From an uncultured Pelagibacteraceae bacterium (GTDB lineage: Bacteria; Pseudomonadota; Alphaproteobacteria; Pelagibacterales; Pelagibacteraceae), in contig CACFAI010000007.1 in the NCBI GenBank assembly GCA_902564265.1, positions 1 through 38,296 on the forward strand: a stretch of DNA of 38,296 nucleotides, read 5' to 3'. Position numbers and translations under genes: made by a program. Positions 1 to 8,386 of the stretch are shown here, one piece after another (within the stretch, counting starts at the first letter, position 1; each line of letters opens with the position of its first letter). The notes below the pieces were generated by a model. That model was not told where the DNA came from. It worked only from the letters and a program-made list of their open reading frames with translations, and did no database searches.

Positions 1-391
1 CACCTATGGCAATATAATTTGCACCATCTTTAATGGCATGTCTAATCAATTTTTTTGAGTTATGACACGTAATACCAATGATTTTTTTACTTAAAATTTT
101 TCTTGCTTCTTGAATGACCATATCATTTTGCCCCAAATGACAACCATCCGCACCAATTTTTTTTGCCAGATTAGGATCATCATTTATTATTAATTTAACC
201 TTATACTTTTTACAAATTTTTTTGATTTTTATTCCAATTTTTTTTTTTTCTATAAAAGAATACTTTTTTAATCTTAATTGAAAAAAACTTACTAAATTCG
301 AACTAAGAACGATTTTTAAATTATTATAAAAACTCTTATTTATTTTGTTTGGTGAAATTAAATAAATAAACCTTTTTTTATCGACTCTCAA
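1..391 (-). CDS. thiE: Thiamine phosphate synthase (partial, C-terminus beyond window)
   Basis: ThiE joins HMP diphosphate to the thiazole phosphate to give thiamine monophosphate in the cytoplasm. Translating the minus strand from a TTG at 391-389 gives about 130 residues carrying the family motifs in order: QLRLK, LIINDD, then GADGCHLGQND and GITCH. The last match the usual GADGVHLGQ and G-x-S/T-x-H phosphate-binding segments. The reading frame is open to the left edge, so roughly the last third is missing. The TTG start lies inside the last codons of the aldolase gene, so the two are translationally coupled at the end of the tkt-gap-pgk-fba operon. No ATG lies near the N-terminus, so the start is inferred. 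Identity is near certain. Confidence 0.88.
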   Translation of the reverse strand, partial: MRVDKKRFIYLISPNKINKSFYNNLKIVLSSNLVSFFQLRLKKYSFIEKKKIGIKIKKICKKYKVKLIINDDPNLAKKIGADGCHLGQNDMVIQEARKILSKKIIGITCHNSKKLIRHAIKDGANYIAIG

Positions 392-1388
392 TTTCTTTAG
401 ACCATTTTCCTTGAGCAGCAAGAGTATTCATTTTTGCTCTGTGGTTAAATACTTTTTGAGTCCCCTCAATATCTTTTATATTCTTAGACCAAAATTTAAG
501 AGCACCTTGCTGCAATGCCCGTCCGTAAGAGTAACTCATTATAAAACCAGTCTTATTCAATTTATTTATCAAATTTAAATTTTCTGTCGCTTCCAGTTCT
601 GACTGTCCACCAGATAAAAAAGCTATACCAGGAACTTCCGAGGGCACAGAACTTTTCAAGCAGTCCAGGGTTAATTTTGCTACCTCTTCATTAGAGATTT
701 TTTCCTTTGATTTATTTCCAGCTAGAATCATATTTGGTTTTAATATTACTCCTTTTAAATCAACTTTATGAAGAATAAGCTCCTCAAAACATTTCTTAAT
801 GACCTCGGAGGTTTTTTGAAAACACTCTTTGGCGGAATGGTCTCCATCCATTAAAACCTCTGGTTCAACAATTGGCACCATATTACATTCTTGTACTAAT
901 GCGGAATATCTAGCTAACGCGTGTGCATTAGAGTGAATTGATAATTTGCTTGGGAAATCTTTTGATATATTGTAAACACCTCTCCATTTAGTGAACTTTG
1001 CTCCAAGTTTACAGTATTCTTTTAGTCTATCTCTTAAACCATCTAACCCCTCTGTAATTTTTTCATTAGGTGACCCAGCTAAAACTTTTGCACCAGTATC
1101 TACCTTTATTCCTGCGCAAGATCCCATACTCTCAATTAAATCTGGTATCTTATTTTTTTTTGAGGATGTCTGCTTAATTGTTTCATCGTACAATATAACT
1201 CCACCAATACAATTTTTCATCTCTGATGAACAAAAAAGAGTTTCTCTAAAAAGTAATCTATTTTCCGGGGTTGAAGGTACACCTACACTATCTAGCCTTT
1301 TGGTCATTGTTCCCGTGCTTTCATCTGCAGCCAAGATTCCTTTACCATTTTCAAGAATTTTATTTACAATATTATTTAGTTCAGACAT
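378..1388 (-). CDS. fba: Class I fructose-bisphosphate aldolase
   Basis: Reversibly condenses dihydroxyacetone phosphate and glyceraldehyde-3-phosphate to fructose-1,6-bisphosphate. At 336 residues it fits the class I (Schiff-base) family. Visible motifs are GKGILAADESTG (residues 15-26), KFTKWRGVY (131-139), VEPEVL (174-179) and GVILKPNM (213-220), in which K217 should be the Schiff-base lysine. No class II zinc motif is seen. The ATG lies one base after the pgk stop codon and thiE overlaps its 3' end, so it is an internal gene of a five-gene operon. With gap, pgk and tkt next to it, a gluconeogenic or pentose-shunt role is as likely as glycolysis. Confidence 0.95.
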   Translation of the reverse strand: MSELNNIVNKILENGKGILAADESTGTMTKRLDSVGVPSTPENRLLFRETLFCSSEMKNCIGGVILYDETIKQTSSKKNKIPDLIESMGSCAGIKVDTGAKVLAGSPNEKITEGLDGLRDRLKEYCKLGAKFTKWRGVYNISKDFPSKLSIHSNAHALARYSALVQECNMVPIVEPEVLMDGDHSAKECFQKTSEVIKKCFEELILHKVDLKGVILKPNMILAGNKSKEKISNEEVAKLTLDCLKSSVPSEVPGIAFLSGGQSELEATENLNLINKLNKTGFIMSYSYGRALQQGALKFWSKNIKDIEGTQKVFNHRAKMNTLAAQGKWSKEIESR

Positions 1389-1389
1389 A

Positions 1390-2568
1390 TTAATTTAGAG
1401 CTTTTATACCAGGAAGTTCTTTGCCTTCAAGATATTCTAAAAAAGCTCCACCAGCAGTTGAAACAAAATTAAAATCATTTATTGCATTTATCTGATTTAA
1501 CACTGCAATCGTATCTCCACCTCCTGCAACAGAAAAAATTGAATTATCTTTATTTTTTTTAATAATCATTTTTGCTATTTCATAACTACCTAAAGCAAAA
1601 TTTGGATTTTCAAAATAACCTGCCGGACCATTCCACAAAACAGTTTTACTATTTTCGATAATATCTTCAATTTCCTTTAAAGTTTTCGGGCCAATATCGA
1701 GAATAAAATCATCGGCTGATATTTCGGTTAAGTCTTTAATTTGGGATTTGTCATCCATGCTTTTTCCAATTTTGACATCTTTTGGATAAATTATCGAACA
1801 TGAGTGATCATTAGAGTTTTTAAAAATATTTTCTATTTCTTTTTCACAATTCTCCTCCTTAATTGACTTTCCAATTAAATTTCCTTTATAGCTCAAGATA
1901 TTATTTGCCATTCCACCAACAACAATAATGTTATCAAATTTTGGTATTAGATTTTTAATTAAATTAAGCTTAGTTGAAATTTTTGATCCTCCAATGATAC
2001 ATGTAACTGGTCTTTTTATTTCACTCGTTACTTTCTTGAGAGCATTTATTTCAGTTTCTAGTTGCAACCCAGCAAATGACGGCAAAAATTCAGTAATTTT
2101 ACTTATTGAGGCGTGAGCTCTGTGTGAGCAAGAAAAAGCATCATTTACATAAAGATCTGCAAGACTCGCCAATTGTTTTGAAAAATTTGTGTCATTTTTT
2201 TCTTCTTCTTCATAAAACCTGATATTCTCTAAAAATATAATTTGGCCATCGAAATTTTTAAATAATTTATCTTTTTTAATCTTAAAGATATTTTCATTAA
2301 TGAGTTTGATTTTTTGATTTATTTTGCTTTCTAAATTTTCACAAATCGGTTTCAAAGAAAGTTCTTTGTTTACTTTTCCTTTAGGTCTCCCAACATGTGA
2401 AATTATAACTATCTTACAATTTTTTTTTATTAAAAAATTAATTACAGGTAAAATCTTATCAATTCTTGTTTGATCTGTGATAACTCCATTTTTTAATGGA
2501 ACATTCAAATCCAATCTTAATAATATTACCTTTTGATTAATATTTTCTTGATCTTTAATATTGTTCAT
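1390..2568 (-). CDS. pgk: Phosphoglycerate kinase
   Basis: Transfers the acyl phosphate of 1,3-bisphosphoglycerate to ADP, reversibly. The 392 residues match the usual length of bacterial Pgk. Motifs in order: RLDLNVPL (18-25, substrate-binding Asp20 and Asn22), ENIRFYEEEEKN, DAFSCSHRAHAS, GGSKISTKL, WNGPAGYFE (nucleotide domain) and GGGDT followed by STAGGAFLEYLEGKELPG at the C-terminus. The start codon overlaps the gap stop by one base in a TAATG junction, and fba follows after one base. This close packing indicates one transcript from tkt to thiE. Confidence 0.97.
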   Translation of the reverse strand: MNNIKDQENINQKVILLRLDLNVPLKNGVITDQTRIDKILPVINFLIKKNCKIVIISHVGRPKGKVNKELSLKPICENLESKINQKIKLINENIFKIKKDKLFKNFDGQIIFLENIRFYEEEEKNDTNFSKQLASLADLYVNDAFSCSHRAHASISKITEFLPSFAGLQLETEINALKKVTSEIKRPVTCIIGGSKISTKLNLIKNLIPKFDNIIVVGGMANNILSYKGNLIGKSIKEENCEKEIENIFKNSNDHSCSIIYPKDVKIGKSMDDKSQIKDLTEISADDFILDIGPKTLKEIEDIIENSKTVLWNGPAGYFENPNFALGSYEIAKMIIKKNKDNSIFSVAGGGDTIAVLNQINAINDFNFVSTAGGAFLEYLEGKELPGIKALN

Positions 2569-3575
2569 TAAGAAATTTTACGAAGATACGCCGCAATATC
2601 ACACATTCTATTTGAAAAACCCCACTCATTGTCATACCAAGCAGAAATTTTACCCATATTTTTACCTATAACATTTGTTAATGATGCATCCACTATAGAG
2701 GAAGCTGGGTTGTGATTAAAATCAATTGAAACAAGTTTTTCTTCTGTAATTTCTAAAACTTTAATTTTCTGTTTCTTACTGAAGTTTTTAAAGGCAGAGT
2801 TAATTTTTTCAACAGATAGATCTTTTTTGGAGCAAAATATTAATTCAATTAAGGAAACATTAGGTGTCGGTATTCTCATTGCTACACCCTCCAGCTTTCC
2901 TTTTAAAGAAGGTATAATTTCACCAATCGCTTTTGAGGCACCAGTTGAGGTTGGTACAATTGATTGACTAGCTGTTCTTGCTCTTCTTATATCTTTATGT
3001 GAATTATCTAAAATCCTTTGATCAGTTGTAAAAGAATGAATTGTAGTCATAAAACCTTTTTCAATTTCAAAATTTTCATTTAAAACGTGAGCGACAGGCG
3101 CAAGACAATTAGTTGTACAAGATGCGGCAGATATAATTTTATCTTCCTTCTTAATTTCTTTTTCGTTAACTCCAAATACTATTGTCTTATCAGCATTTTT
3201 GCATGGAGCTGAAACAATAACTTTTTTTGCTCCATTACTTAAATGTGGGATTAGTTTTTCCTTAGAATTAAATTTACCAGTGCATTCAAGTACAAAGTCA
3301 ACATCATTGTTTTTCCAATTAATTTCTTCCAGCTTATCTATTTGTGAATAATAAATTTTATTACCATTGATATTTATATAGCTTTTTTCTATTGATATAT
3401 CCGCATTAAATTTTCCGTGAATACTATCTCTTTTCAGTAAAGCACAAGCAGTCTCAATGTCAGCTCTATTATTTATATGTTGAATTTTTAGGTTAGAATG
3501 ATCCTCTTCAAATATTGATCGAACCACCATTCTACCAATTCTACCTAAACCGTTTATTCCAATTTTAGTTTTCAT
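2568..3575 (-). CDS. gap: Glyceraldehyde-3-phosphate dehydrogenase, type I
   Basis: Oxidises glyceraldehyde-3-phosphate with phosphate to 1,3-bisphosphoglycerate, or the reverse. The 335 residues include the dinucleotide-binding GINGLGRIGR (6-15), the catalytic SCTTNC with Cys153, the partner His180 in HSFTTDQ, the PTSTGA phosphate loop and the C-terminal NEWGFSNRMCD. At the position where NAD-specific enzymes carry Asp at the end of the second strand (IND), this protein has Asn36 (INN), so cofactor preference may be relaxed towards NADP; that is inference. The start overlaps the tkt stop by four bases and the stop overlaps the pgk start by one. Epd-like erythrose-4-phosphate activity is less likely, because the substrate-side motifs look GapA-like. 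Confidence 0.95.
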   Translation of the reverse strand: MKTKIGINGLGRIGRMVVRSIFEEDHSNLKIQHINNRADIETACALLKRDSIHGKFNADISIEKSYININGNKIYYSQIDKLEEINWKNNDVDFVLECTGKFNSKEKLIPHLSNGAKKVIVSAPCKNADKTIVFGVNEKEIKKEDKIISAASCTTNCLAPVAHVLNENFEIEKGFMTTIHSFTTDQRILDNSHKDIRRARTASQSIVPTSTGASKAIGEIIPSLKGKLEGVAMRIPTPNVSLIELIFCSKKDLSVEKINSAFKNFSKKQKIKVLEITEEKLVSIDFNHNPASSIVDASLTNVIGKNMGKISAWYDNEWGFSNRMCDIAAYLRKIS

Positions 3576-5506
3576 AAACTTTTCTTTATTTTTTGTACAA
3601 TATTTTCAACATCTAATTCAAAGTGTTTATAAATATCTTTATAAGGTGCGCTCTTACCAAAATTATCTATTCCTAAATTTAATCCACTGGTTCCTGTATA
3701 TTTTTTCCAATAACTTGTTTCCGATGCTTCTATAGAAACTTTAAGCGTATCTTCTTGCAAAATATCTTTTTTATAGTCGTGGTTTTGACTATCAAATATT
3801 TCATGACATGGCATCGATATAACTTTTGAATAGATATTTTCTGTGGCTAATTTATGACTTACTTTTATTGCGAGATCAGTTTCAGAGCCTGTCGCTAATA
3901 GTGTTACCTTAAGATTATCTCCATTTCTTAAAATTTCATAAGCTCCTTTTGAGCAGAGATTGTTAGTGATCAATTCTTTTCTTACGGGTTCTATTTTTTG
4001 TCTTGTTAGAGCGATTACACTTGGTTTATTTTTACTTTCTAAAGCCAACTGCCAACATTCAAAAGTTTCAATGGTATCGGATGGTCTAAATACATTTAAG
4101 TTTGGTATAGATCTCAACATTGCGAGCTGTTCAACAGGTTGATGGGTTGGACCGTCTTCTCCAAGACCAATTGAGTCATGGGTTAAAACATAAATAACCC
4201 TTTGGCCCATCATTGCAGCCAATCTGATAGAAGGCTTGCAATAATCACTAAATATTAAAAAAGTTCCACCATATGGAATAAGATTACTATGCAATGAAAT
4301 TCCATTCATAATTCCACACATTGCGTGTTCTCTTACTCCATAATGAATATAATTTCCCCCAAAATTTCCTGGCTTAATTATTTTATGATTTTTTGTTTTT
4401 GTATTATTTGAACCTGCAAGATCAGCCGAGCCACCGATTAAATTTGGTAGTTTTGAAACTATATCTAAAAATTTTTCTGAGGATTTCCTAGTTGCAATTG
4501 GTTCTAGTGATTTTAAATAATCATTTTTTACTTGCTCTATTTCGCTTGTAATCTCATCGTTAAAAATATTGAATTCAGGCTCGTATGATTTATTTTTTTC
4601 TGCTTTTGAAGAGGCGCTTTCCCCTATTTTTCTCCACTCACTTAAAATTTTTTCAGGGATCTTAAAAGGCTCATAATTCCATTTTAATTTTTTTCTTACT
4701 AGCTTTACCTCATCGATACCTAGCGGACTTCCATGCGATGATGCTTTCCCACTTTTATTTGGTGAGCCATAACCAATTGTAGTCTTACAAGAAATAGCAA
4801 ATGGTTTTTTTGAATTTTGAGCTTTTTTTAATGCGTTAAAAATTTGTTTATCATTATGACCGTCTATTTCTAAATAGCTCCAACCATAACTCTCAAATCT
4901 TTTTTTTGTATTATCAGAAACAGCAAGATTAGTAGGGCCATCAATCGAGATTGAATTATTATCAAAAAGAAGTATCAAATTTTTTAATTTTATATGACCC
5001 GCAAAACTTAAGGCTTCATGGCTTATTCCTTCCATAAGACATCCGTCACCTGCCAAAACATAAGTTTTATGATCTATCTTTTTTTTTCCCAACCTCTTTT
5101 TTAATATTTCTTCAGCTAGCGCAAAACCCACAGCATTTGATATACCTTGTCCTAATGGTCCAGTGGTAGTCTCTATCCCTGAATTAGAATGATATTCAGG
5201 ATGTCCGGCACAAATACAATCAAGTTTTCTAAAGTTTTTAATGTCATCTATAGAAACACTTTTGTAACCAGTTAAATATAAAAGTGAGTAAAGAAGCATA
5301 GACCCATGACCAGCAGAAAGAACGAACCTATCTCTATTAAACCAACTAGGATCTTTAGGATTAAATCGTAAAAAATTTTTAAATAAAACTGTAGCAACAT
5401 CAGCCATTCCCATTGGCATTCCAGGATGACCCGAATTCGCCGCTTCAACAGCATCTAAAGATAGAAATCTTACAGCATTAGCTAAATCTTTATGTTTTAT
5501 TTTCAA
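3572..5506 (-). CDS. tkt: Transketolase
   Basis: Thiamine-diphosphate enzyme that moves two-carbon units between sugar phosphates of the pentose-phosphate pathway. The 644 residues show GHPGMPMG near residue 26, the ThDP/Mg motif GDGCLMEG, NSISIDGP, GVREHAM with the catalytic Glu, and GEDGPTHQPVEQ. The start is a TTG at 5506-5504. It is supported by AGGA at 5516-5513 six bases upstream and by the standard N-terminus HKDLANAVRFLSLDAV directly after it. It is the first gene of the minus-strand operon tkt-gap-pgk-fba-thiE and is divergent from the zapA operon across 50 AT-rich bases. Its cofactor pathway is represented by thiE at the far end of the same operon. Confidence 0.96.
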   Translation of the reverse strand: MKIKHKDLANAVRFLSLDAVEAANSGHPGMPMGMADVATVLFKNFLRFNPKDPSWFNRDRFVLSAGHGSMLLYSLLYLTGYKSVSIDDIKNFRKLDCICAGHPEYHSNSGIETTTGPLGQGISNAVGFALAEEILKKRLGKKKIDHKTYVLAGDGCLMEGISHEALSFAGHIKLKNLILLFDNNSISIDGPTNLAVSDNTKKRFESYGWSYLEIDGHNDKQIFNALKKAQNSKKPFAISCKTTIGYGSPNKSGKASSHGSPLGIDEVKLVRKKLKWNYEPFKIPEKILSEWRKIGESASSKAEKNKSYEPEFNIFNDEITSEIEQVKNDYLKSLEPIATRKSSEKFLDIVSKLPNLIGGSADLAGSNNTKTKNHKIIKPGNFGGNYIHYGVREHAMCGIMNGISLHSNLIPYGGTFLIFSDYCKPSIRLAAMMGQRVIYVLTHDSIGLGEDGPTHQPVEQLAMLRSIPNLNVFRPSDTIETFECWQLALESKNKPSVIALTRQKIEPVRKELITNNLCSKGAYEILRNGDNLKVTLLATGSETDLAIKVSHKLATENIYSKVISMPCHEIFDSQNHDYKKDILQEDTLKVSIEASETSYWKKYTGTSGLNLGIDNFGKSAPYKDIYKHFELDVENIVQKIKKSL

Positions 5507-5519
5507 AAATATTCCTATC

Positions 5520-5547
5520 TAGACTAAGAGACTCATTAATATATAAT
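5520..5547 (+). promoter_or_regulatory. Candidate promoter of the zapA operon
   Basis: TAGACT at 5520-5525 and a perfect TATAAT at 5542-5547, 16 bases apart, precede the ATG at 5557. The transcript would start within about two or three bases of the ATG, so the first mRNA could be almost leaderless. The surrounding 5537-5558 is nearly pure A/T, so chance matches are possible. The same 50-base interval must also hold the tkt promoter on the other strand. Confidence 0.35.
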
Positions 5548-5556
5548 TATATATAT

Positions 5557-5880
5557 ATGAAATATATCAGCGAAAAAGAAAAAAAACTTGAAGACGCACT
5601 TAAGAAATTAAAAAAACTTGATTTAAAAAATGACCAGATAACTGAAGACATTAAAGAATTAGTTGATCAAAAAAATCAATTAGAAATTGAAAAAAATGAA
5701 TTGGAAAAAAAATACAAAAATTTAAGTGATGAGCACGGCAATCTTCAAGTCAAAATCAAACAAATGATGGTTGAAAAAAAAGAAGATAGAGTGAAAAGAT
5801 TAGAGTTTGACGAAAAAATTGATGAATTAAATCAAGAAACAGATACTTTACTTGATGAGATTGAAAAATGGCAAATGTAA
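5557..5880 (+). CDS. Small coiled-coil protein upstream of zapA (DUF4164-like)
   Basis: A 107-residue, highly charged protein that is almost entirely heptad-rich coiled coil (Lys/Glu/Leu, for example LEDALKKLKKLDLKN and KNELEKKYKNL). It has no cysteine, membrane segment or signal peptide, so it should be cytoplasmic. Its last 13 bases overlap the zapA start, which makes it a translationally coupled partner. Many alphaproteobacteria carry a short DUF4164-type coiled-coil gene directly before zapA, and position plus build match that. A role as a ZapB-like Z-ring bundling partner is a guess from context only. Coiled-coil proteins of this size give spurious similarities, so the family call is tentative; that the gene is real is likely. 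Confidence 0.7.
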   Translation: MKYISEKEKKLEDALKKLKKLDLKNDQITEDIKELVDQKNQLEIEKNELEKKYKNLSDEHGNLQVKIKQMMVEKKEDRVKRLEFDEKIDELNQETDTLLDEIEKWQM

Positions 5881-6305
5881 ACATTAAATTTAATGGAAAA
5901 GACTTTCTTCTTTCATGTGAAGATGGTCAAGAGGATCATCTTGAAGAGTTGGCAGCAAATTTAAACGATAAATTTGAAAAATTAAAAAATGACTTAGGAA
6001 ACATAGGTGAAAATAAATTATTATTGATCACTGCTATTAAAGTTATGGATGAGTATTTTGATACCAAAAAAAATGTTGAGAAAAAAAAGCTAGAATTAAA
6101 TAATCTCACTGAAAAATTTAAAGAACTGAAATCCCTTGTATACGGCTACAAAGATGAAAAAGAAGATGAAGCAACTAAATTGAACAATGATATCAACAAC
6201 TTGGAAAAAGAGCTTGATAAAATAAATAATAATTATGATCAATTAATTTCTAATACCGCAAAAGAAATAGAGGAATTTGTTGAGCGAGTTAATCTTAAAA
6301 ATTAG
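5868..6305 (+). CDS. zapA: Cell division protein ZapA
   Basis: ZapA binds FtsZ and cross-links protofilaments in the Z-ring. The N-terminal part (about residues 1-50) has the ZapA globular pattern: a short beta segment VNIKFNGKDFLLSC, then GQEDHLEELAANLNDKFEKL. This is followed by LLLITAIKVMDEYFD and a long coiled coil to residue 145, longer than the roughly 109 residues of the E. coli protein. The start overlaps the preceding coiled-coil gene by 13 bases. The 5-formyl-THF cyclo-ligase gene follows after 8 bases, so the 6S RNA gene that often sits between these two genes is not here. Confidence 0.88.
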   Translation: MANVNIKFNGKDFLLSCEDGQEDHLEELAANLNDKFEKLKNDLGNIGENKLLLITAIKVMDEYFDTKKNVEKKKLELNNLTEKFKELKSLVYGYKDEKEDEATKLNNDINNLEKELDKINNNYDQLISNTAKEIEEFVERVNLKN

Positions 6306-6313
6306 ACTTAGTA

Positions 6314-6856
6314 GTGAACAAATTTCAATTAAGAAAAAAAATATCTAAAATTCGATCAAAATTTGCCAAAAAAAAAATCGCAGTAAATTCTGAGGTGATA
6401 ATCAAATTGATTGAGCAGAAATCTCCCAACAAAAGAGTTGGATTGTATTATCCATTTGGTGATGAGTTGTCTACTTTAGAATTAATTGATCGATTGACTA
6501 AAAAAAATTTTATAATTTCTTTACCTATAATTAATAATAAATTTGAGATGTCTTTTTATAGCTGGAATCCCAATGACCCCTTAACAATAAATAGGTTCGG
6601 TATCTTAGAGCCTTTAAAGAAAAAAAAAATGATTCCCTCTACATTAATTATTCCAATGTTAGCTTTTGACACTAATTTGAATAGACTTGGTTACGGAGGT
6701 GGTTTCTATGACAGGTTTATTAAAAAAATTGAGAGACAAACAAACTGTATCAAAATTGGACTTGCTCTTTCCTGTCAAAAAATTCATAAAGTGCCAGTTG
6801 ATAAGCACGATAAAAAAATGGATTTCATAATAACTGAAAAAAGAATTTATAAATGA
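6314..6856 (+). CDS. 5-formyltetrahydrofolate cyclo-ligase
   Basis: Converts 5-formyl-THF to 5,10-methenyl-THF using ATP, recycling a folate that inhibits one-carbon enzymes. The 180 residues have the family features: N-terminal basic LRKKISKIRSKF, VGLYYPFGDELST, FGILEP (95-100) and the ATP/folate motif GYGGGFYDRF (126-135). The start is a GTG at 6314, eight bases after the zapA stop. The stop overlaps the next gene's ATG by four bases (ATGA). The zapA-cyclo-ligase linkage is widespread in proteobacteria. The usual symbol varies (ygfA, fthC). Confidence 0.92.
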   Translation: MNKFQLRKKISKIRSKFAKKKIAVNSEVIIKLIEQKSPNKRVGLYYPFGDELSTLELIDRLTKKNFIISLPIINNKFEMSFYSWNPNDPLTINRFGILEPLKKKKMIPSTLIIPMLAFDTNLNRLGYGGGFYDRFIKKIERQTNCIKIGLALSCQKIHKVPVDKHDKKMDFIITEKRIYK

Positions 6857-7659
6857 AAATTTTATTTTTAGGGGACATTGTAGGACCCTCGGGTTGTATG
6901 GTTGTAAAAAAATACCTTAAGAAGATAGTCGAGGAAAATAAAATAAATTTTGTAATAGCGAATGGTGAAAATGCAGCTCACAACGGAGTAGGTATTACAA
7001 AAGATGTTTTAGACAATCTAATTAAATTTGGAATAAATGTACTCACAACTGGAAATCATGTTTGGGATCATAAAGAAACTTTAAAACTCGTTGAGGATGA
7101 TAACAGACTTCTGAGACCATTTAATTTAATTGGAATATCCCCAGGAAAAGGATTTGAAATTTATCAATTATCAAAAAATTTTAAAATAGGTGTACTAAAT
7201 TTAATGGGAAATGTTTTCATGAGGAAAAGTGAAGATGTTTTCAAAACAGCTGAAAATTTTCAAAAAAAATACCAACTAAAAAAAGATTATGACTTTTTAG
7301 TAGTCGACTTGCATTGTGAAACTACTTCAGAAAAAATGGCAATGGGACATTTATTTGATAGTAAAGCAACTTTAGTAACTGGTACTCACACGCACATCCC
7401 AACAAATGATGCAAGAGTTTTAAAAGGTGGAACTGCGTATATAACAGACTCAGGAATGTGTGGTGACTACGACTCAGTAATTGGGATGAATAAAGAAAAC
7501 TCATTAAAAAGATTTTTTAAACAGGACTCTGAAAAACATTATCCATCTTTAGGGGATGGTTCTTTATCGGGTGTTATGGTAGAATGTGATGAAACTACAG
7601 GACTAGCTAAAAATATTAATAGCATAATTGTTGGGGGTGTTTTAAATAATTCAAAATAA
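6853..7659 (+). CDS. YmdB-family metallophosphoesterase
   Basis: A calcineurin-like phosphoesterase of the YmdB/TIGR00282 family, whose characterised members hydrolyse 2',3'-cyclic nucleotides. The 268 residues show the metal-binding set in order: FLGDIVG (Asp8), ANGENAAHN (Glu39, Asn40), TGNHVWDH (Asn68, His69), VDLHCE, and GTHTHIPT near the C-terminal half. There is no signal peptide. The gene is coupled to the cyclo-ligase gene by a four-base overlap and followed after one base by yebC. Family membership is clear. The physiological substrate in this organism cannot be told from sequence. Confidence 0.9.
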   Translation: MKILFLGDIVGPSGCMVVKKYLKKIVEENKINFVIANGENAAHNGVGITKDVLDNLIKFGINVLTTGNHVWDHKETLKLVEDDNRLLRPFNLIGISPGKGFEIYQLSKNFKIGVLNLMGNVFMRKSEDVFKTAENFQKKYQLKKDYDFLVVDLHCETTSEKMAMGHLFDSKATLVTGTHTHIPTNDARVLKGGTAYITDSGMCGDYDSVIGMNKENSLKRFFKQDSEKHYPSLGDGSLSGVMVECDETTGLAKNINSIIVGGVLNNSK

Positions 7660-7660
7660 T

Positions 7661-8383
7661 ATGGCAGGACATTCTCACTGGGCTGGTATAAAACATAAAA
7701 AAGGTAGAGCAGATAAAGAAAGATCAAAAATTTTCTCGAAACTTTCTAGAGAGATAACCGTGGCTGCTAAACTTGGAGATAAAGATCCTTTAATGAATCC
7801 GAGACTCAGATCTGCTATTCAAGCAGCAAGATCCTCAAACATGCCAAAAGATAATATTGAGAGAGCAATTGATAAATCGAAATCACTAAACCAATCAAAT
7901 TTTGAGAAAATAAGATATGAAGGTTTCGGCAAAGATAAAGTGGCTATTATTGTTGAAGTGCTAACAGACAACAAAAATAGAACAGCCTCAAAATTAAGAA
8001 CAATTTTTCAAAAAAATGGCGGGAACTTGGGTACCCAGGGTTCTGCAGCTCACAATTTTAAACAAATTGGCGTTATTAGAATAGACATAAATGAAATTAA
8101 AGATGATAAAATATTTGAACTTGCAATTGAAGCTGGGGCGGATGAATGCTTCTCATTTGAAAATTTTCATGAGATACATTGTAGTTCTGAAGATATTTAT
8201 TCTATAAAAAAGAAAATTGAGTCTGATGTTGAAAACTTTATATCAACCGAAATTGAGTGGCTTCCACTAAATAAGGTTTCGAGCAAAGGTGAGAATGCGG
8301 AGGATATTAAAAAACTTTTAGAATTATTAGACGACGAAGATGATGTTCAAAGAGTTTACTCAAACCTTACGGAAGAAGATTAG
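7661..8383 (+). CDS. yebC: YebC/PmpR family regulatory protein
   Basis: A 240-residue member of the YebC/PmpR/TACO1 family, beginning with the hallmark MAGHSHWAGIKHKKG and continuing with SKIFSKLSREI. The middle carries the conserved YEGFGKDKVAIIVE, TDNKNRTAS and GGNLGTQGSAAHNF segments. The full three-domain length is present. Members were described as DNA-binding regulators, and more recently as factors that relieve ribosome stalling on difficult peptides; which applies here cannot be decided. In alphaproteobacteria yebC typically precedes ruvC, and here it precedes a RuvC-like gene by three bases. Confidence 0.93.
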   Translation: MAGHSHWAGIKHKKGRADKERSKIFSKLSREITVAAKLGDKDPLMNPRLRSAIQAARSSNMPKDNIERAIDKSKSLNQSNFEKIRYEGFGKDKVAIIVEVLTDNKNRTASKLRTIFQKNGGNLGTQGSAAHNFKQIGVIRIDINEIKDDKIFELAIEAGADECFSFENFHEIHCSSEDIYSIKKKIESDVENFISTEIEWLPLNKVSSKGENAEDIKKLLELLDDEDDVQRVYSNLTEED

Positions 8384-8386
8384 ATA

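Noticed and set aside
991-1398. 135-codon plus-strand frame antisense to fba
   Set aside because: It lies wholly opposite a well-conserved aldolase gene, has no recognised domain, and is a shadow of that codon pattern.
5507-5556. Thiamine riboswitch considered in front of tkt or thiE
   Set aside because: The leader is only 50 bases, nearly all A/T, and lacks the conserved CUGAGA-type elements; thiE has no leader at all.
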